The notes beneath the pieces were generated by a model. The model searched no databases, was not told the origin of the DNA, and saw only the letters and a list, made by a program, of their open reading frames with translations. Positions 61,610 to 64,000 of a stretch of DNA of 64,000 nucleotides are shown here, piece after piece. Position numbers and translations under genes: made by a program. Position 1 is the first letter of the stretch, and each line of letters begins with the position of its first letter. Source of the DNA: Bacteroidales bacterium UBA6397 (lineage in GTDB: Bacteria > Bacteroidota > Bacteroidia > Bacteroidales > UBA932); NCBI GenBank assembly GCA_002439875.1, contig DJQB01000012.1, forward strand, positions 102,536 to 166,535, read 5' to 3'.

Positions 61610-62260
61610 ATGTTCGATAATGTTCCCGTCTGGCTTACATTCACCTTGGGATTCTCCGCACAGATGTTCTTCGGATTAAGGACCGCGCTCCAATGGCTGA
61701 AATCCGAGATGGCGCACAAGTCTGTCTCCCCTGTCTCGTACTGGATCTTCAGCGTGATCGGGGCGTGCCTGATGTTCATCTACGGAGTGTTGAGAAATGA
61801 CTTCTCGATCATCCTCGGCCAGTTCATCGCCTACTTCATCTATCTTTGGAACCTGCACGCCAACGGAATCTGGAGCAGGATGAAGACACTCACGAAGATT
61901 CTGCTGCCGGCACTTCCGTTTGTGGCTGCGCTGCTCCTTCTGAAAGATGCTCAGGAATATTCACAAAACTTTTTCCGCAACAGCGACATTCCACTTTGGC
62001 TCGTGGTGTTTGGTTCGACAGGCCAGTTGATGTTTACTCTTCGCTTTATCTACCAGTTCATCTACTCCCACCGCAGGCACATGTCGGTGCTGCCGGCAGG
62101 CTTCTGGCTCATCAGCATTGTCGGATCCGGAATGATCATAATCTACGGAATCATCCGTCTTGACCCTGTGCTTATCCTTGGTCAGGTGTTCGGTTTTGTG
62201 GTTTACATACGGAATCTGGTCTTAGGACCAGGCAAAAAAGAAGCTTCAGATGCGAAATAA
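61610..62260 (+). CDS. membrane protein with two LAB_N (lipid A biosynthesis N-terminal) domains
   Basis: 216 residues. Two tandem LAB_N units: 'TLGFSAQMFFGLRTALQWLK' ... 'SYWIFSVIGACLMFIYGVLR' and 'TGQLMFTLRFIYQFIYSHRR' ... 'FWLISIVGSGMIIIYGIIR', each of ~75 residues with two or three helices. LAB_N domains occur at the N-terminus of some LpxB proteins and as free proteins next to GT2 and ArnT genes, where they are thought to help flip or position polyprenyl-linked sugars. It starts 11 bases after GT2 and overlaps the next gene by 11. Confidence 0.9.
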   Translation: MFDNVPVWLTFTLGFSAQMFFGLRTALQWLKSEMAHKSVSPVSYWIFSVIGACLMFIYGVLRNDFSIILGQFIAYFIYLWNLHANGIWSRMKTLTKILLPALPFVAALLLLKDAQEYSQNFFRNSDIPLWLVVFGSTGQLMFTLRFIYQFIYSHRRHMSVLPAGFWLISIVGSGMIIIYGIIRLDPVLILGQVFGFVVYIRNLVLGPGKKEASDAK

Positions 62261-63956
62261 CAATCTTAAGACAGTTCAAGGCAACATATTCACCCGCCAC
62301 CCCTTGATGGCGGTTTTCGCCTTCACGTTCGTCTGCCTTTTCCCGATGATGATGACAAGGGATTTCACGCCATCCAACGAACTGAGGTATCTCAGCATCG
62401 CGGACGAGGCCATCGCGGACGGGCTCATATTCGCGTTTTACAACCACGGCATGGCCTATGCGGACAAACCGCCGCTCTATTTCTGGATAGTGATGCTGTG
62501 CAGGCTGCTGTTCGGTCACCACAGCTGCCTCGCGCTTTCGATGTTCTCGCTGATTCCTGCGTTCGGCATCATCGGGATAATGGACAAGTGGGTGATGAAA
62601 GGCAGATCCGCGATGGACAGGATGGCAATGGCCGTGATGACGCTTACATGTGTGATGTTCCTCGGAACGATGATTGTCCTGAGGATGGACATGCTGATGT
62701 GCCTGTTCATCGTGCTTGCTCTCCGGACGTTTTACAGAATGTACACCGGGGAAGGCAGCCGGAAGTCAGATTCCGTGATGCTTCCCGTGTGGATATTCCT
62801 CGCGCTTTTCACAAAGGGGCCGGTGGGGCTTCTGATGCCACCGCTGGCAATAGCCGTGTTCCTCGCCGTGAAACTGGACCGGAAAGGTTTCGGCAAGTAT
62901 CTGGGGTTCAAGACATGGGGCATCATCGCCGGGCTTGCCGCCGTCTGGCTCGGATGCGTGTGGTTCGAGGGCGGCCCAGAGTACATCGACAATCTGCTGG
63001 TCAAACAGACCGTCGGTCGTGCGGTCAACGCATTCACCCATGCAAAGCCGTTCTGGTTCTACCTCGTGACCATTGTCTGGTGTCTGGCGCCGTACTGTCT
63101 GCTGCTGGTCGGAACATTTGTCGCCTCACTGCTGCCTGCAAGGAGAACCAACCTTTTCGTGACAGAAGGCGCAAGAGCAGACATCGCCCCGCATGCAAAG
63201 GAATATGCGCCCGCACGTTCCGATTTGGAGATTTTCTTTCTCTGCACGATCATCGCCACGATAGCGATGCTGTCCTCGTTCAGTTCCAAGCTCCCGATCT
63301 ACCTTGTGCCGGTCTTCTCGTTCTGCGTCTATTTGTTCCCGATCGTGCTTGGCCGCATCGGGGAGCGAGGCTGGATGCGATGGTCTGTCGGAATATTCTC
63401 GATCATATTCACAATCATCGGTCTGGCGGCGCTGCTTGTTCTCTCAGGGGCAGTACACATTCCGGCGGTGGATGGCCTTTTTAATGAATATCCTTTCGCC
63501 CATGAAGTCCCGGTCATCAACGGGGCCATACTGCTGACCTTGGCGAATGCTTTGGGAACATGGTTCCTCGTCAAACGTAAAGTCTGGAATATCCCGGTGC
63601 TGCTTCTCGGAGCCAGCCTGTTTCTTGCCGTGTTCTCCGCCTCGGCTGTCGTCAAGGACATAAATCCGTACATCGGCTACGGTGCGATTTGCGCCAAAGT
63701 TCCGGAAGGCACTGATGTGGTGACGGTTTTTCTGCACAGACCGGAGAACATCGACGCCTACATCGGCCACCGGATCACCGACTACGGAAAGGATCCGGGC
63801 CGCCTTGTCAGGGACGCACTCACTTCCGACAAGCCGCTGACAATCATCACCACCACATCCAAGTTAGAGAACGCCCCTGAACTCCAGCAACTCTTCAGCC
63901 GTGGCACCGTGCTTTATGCGGGTCCTTACTGCCTGACAACGATCTATAAAGACTGA
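62250..63956 (+). CDS. ArnT-like GT39 family glycosyltransferase
   Basis: 568 residues with about 11-12 membrane helices and a periplasmic C-terminal part. The first periplasmic loop bears the catalytic acid pattern 'DFTPSNELRYLSIADEAI' and 'HGMAYADKPPLYFWIV', matching ArnT/PMT enzymes that move a sugar from polyprenyl phosphate to lipid A, protein or glycan on the outer face of the inner membrane. The preceding GT2 probably supplies the donor. Ends at TGA 63954-63956; the last 44 bases of the window show nothing I can name. Confidence 0.92.
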   Translation: MRNNNLKTVQGNIFTRHPLMAVFAFTFVCLFPMMMTRDFTPSNELRYLSIADEAIADGLIFAFYNHGMAYADKPPLYFWIVMLCRLLFGHHSCLALSMFSLIPAFGIIGIMDKWVMKGRSAMDRMAMAVMTLTCVMFLGTMIVLRMDMLMCLFIVLALRTFYRMYTGEGSRKSDSVMLPVWIFLALFTKGPVGLLMPPLAIAVFLAVKLDRKGFGKYLGFKTWGIIAGLAAVWLGCVWFEGGPEYIDNLLVKQTVGRAVNAFTHAKPFWFYLVTIVWCLAPYCLLLVGTFVASLLPARRTNLFVTEGARADIAPHAKEYAPARSDLEIFFLCTIIATIAMLSSFSSKLPIYLVPVFSFCVYLFPIVLGRIGERGWMRWSVGIFSIIFTIIGLAALLVLSGAVHIPAVDGLFNEYPFAHEVPVINGAILLTLANALGTWFLVKRKVWNIPVLLLGASLFLAVFSASAVVKDINPYIGYGAICAKVPEGTDVVTVFLHRPENIDAYIGHRITDYGKDPGRLVRDALTSDKPLTIITTTSKLENAPELQQLFSRGTVLYAGPYCLTTIYKD

Positions 63957-64000
63957 ACAATAGTTAAGTGTAGCTTTATTAAGAAGCTGTTTTGATTTGT

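Noticed and set aside
1..64000. CRISPR array, tRNA or rRNA genes
   Set aside because: No regularly spaced repeats and no cloverleaf or rRNA-like stretch recognised in any intergenic region.

Overview
The window (about 50% GC by eye) comes from a Bacteroidales chromosome, most likely a gut or rumen-type commensal. Evidence: paired SusC/SusD genes behind an ECF sigma/FecR pair, a fimbrillin-type lipoprotein, BspA-like leucine-rich repeats, a BACON domain, and repeated promoter -7 boxes of the Bacteroidetes form TAnnTTTG. I saw no rRNA, tRNA, CRISPR array, insertion sequence or integrase. I cannot name the species.

Layout. (1) 1-2.8 kb: the 3' part of a BspA-like LRR/BACON/M64 metallopeptidase gene, then a fimbrillin-like lipoprotein. 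(2) 2.8-10.9 kb: an accessory island. It opens with two decayed gene fragments (2815-3050, 4233-4392) flanking an inverted Rpn-family nuclease gene. Intact homologues of both fragments lie further right in a cassette of small, mostly unrecognised genes: zinc ribbon, TPR-like, TM2, coiled coil with two membrane segments, small helical protein, 31-residue membrane peptide, DUF4112-like protein, Asp-box protein, and a free-standing LHH-family nuclease with a tiny overlapping ORF. (3) 10.9-17.9 kb: an LRR/EF-hand lipoprotein, a probable DNA-binding regulator, a Hanks-type kinase and three exported proteins. The regulator promoter and the cassette promoter carry the same 10-bp-phased ATGAAC direct repeats at the same distance from the -7 box, so the two blocks may form one regulon. 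(4) 18-36.6 kb: mostly housekeeping genes (pyrF, M20 dipeptidase, pgi, GHMP kinase, nucleotidyltransferase, prfA, GNAT-like protein, mazG, CoA-transferase, MFS and MATE transporters, flippase, aldehyde dehydrogenase) with one AAA/PD-(D/E)XK accessory gene and one frameshifted exported-protein gene. (5) 36.7-56.2 kb: a polysaccharide utilisation locus (PUL): ECF sigma, FecR, two SusC/SusD pairs, a GH16 enzyme split by an inserted discoidin-like domain, a GH3 enzyme fused to an FAD oxidoreductase, and a clan-D-like TIM-barrel protein. (6) 56.3-60.7 kb: three surface lipoproteins. (7) 60.9-64 kb: an envelope glycosylation operon (GT2, double LAB_N membrane protein, ArnT-like GT39).

Two window-wide observations matter most. 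First, the hexamer GAATAT and its complement ATATTC are strongly over-represented on both strands and in all frames (about 3 per kb by hand count) except in the PUL (about 0.9 per kb), where Glu-Tyr is often written gaatac instead of gaatat; this suggests the PUL was acquired. Second, the cassette at 4.8-10.9 kb, with its decayed extra copies, polymorphic-toxin-type nuclease and shared repeat-bearing promoter, is the best candidate for an undescribed system here. Its function is not shown by the sequence.
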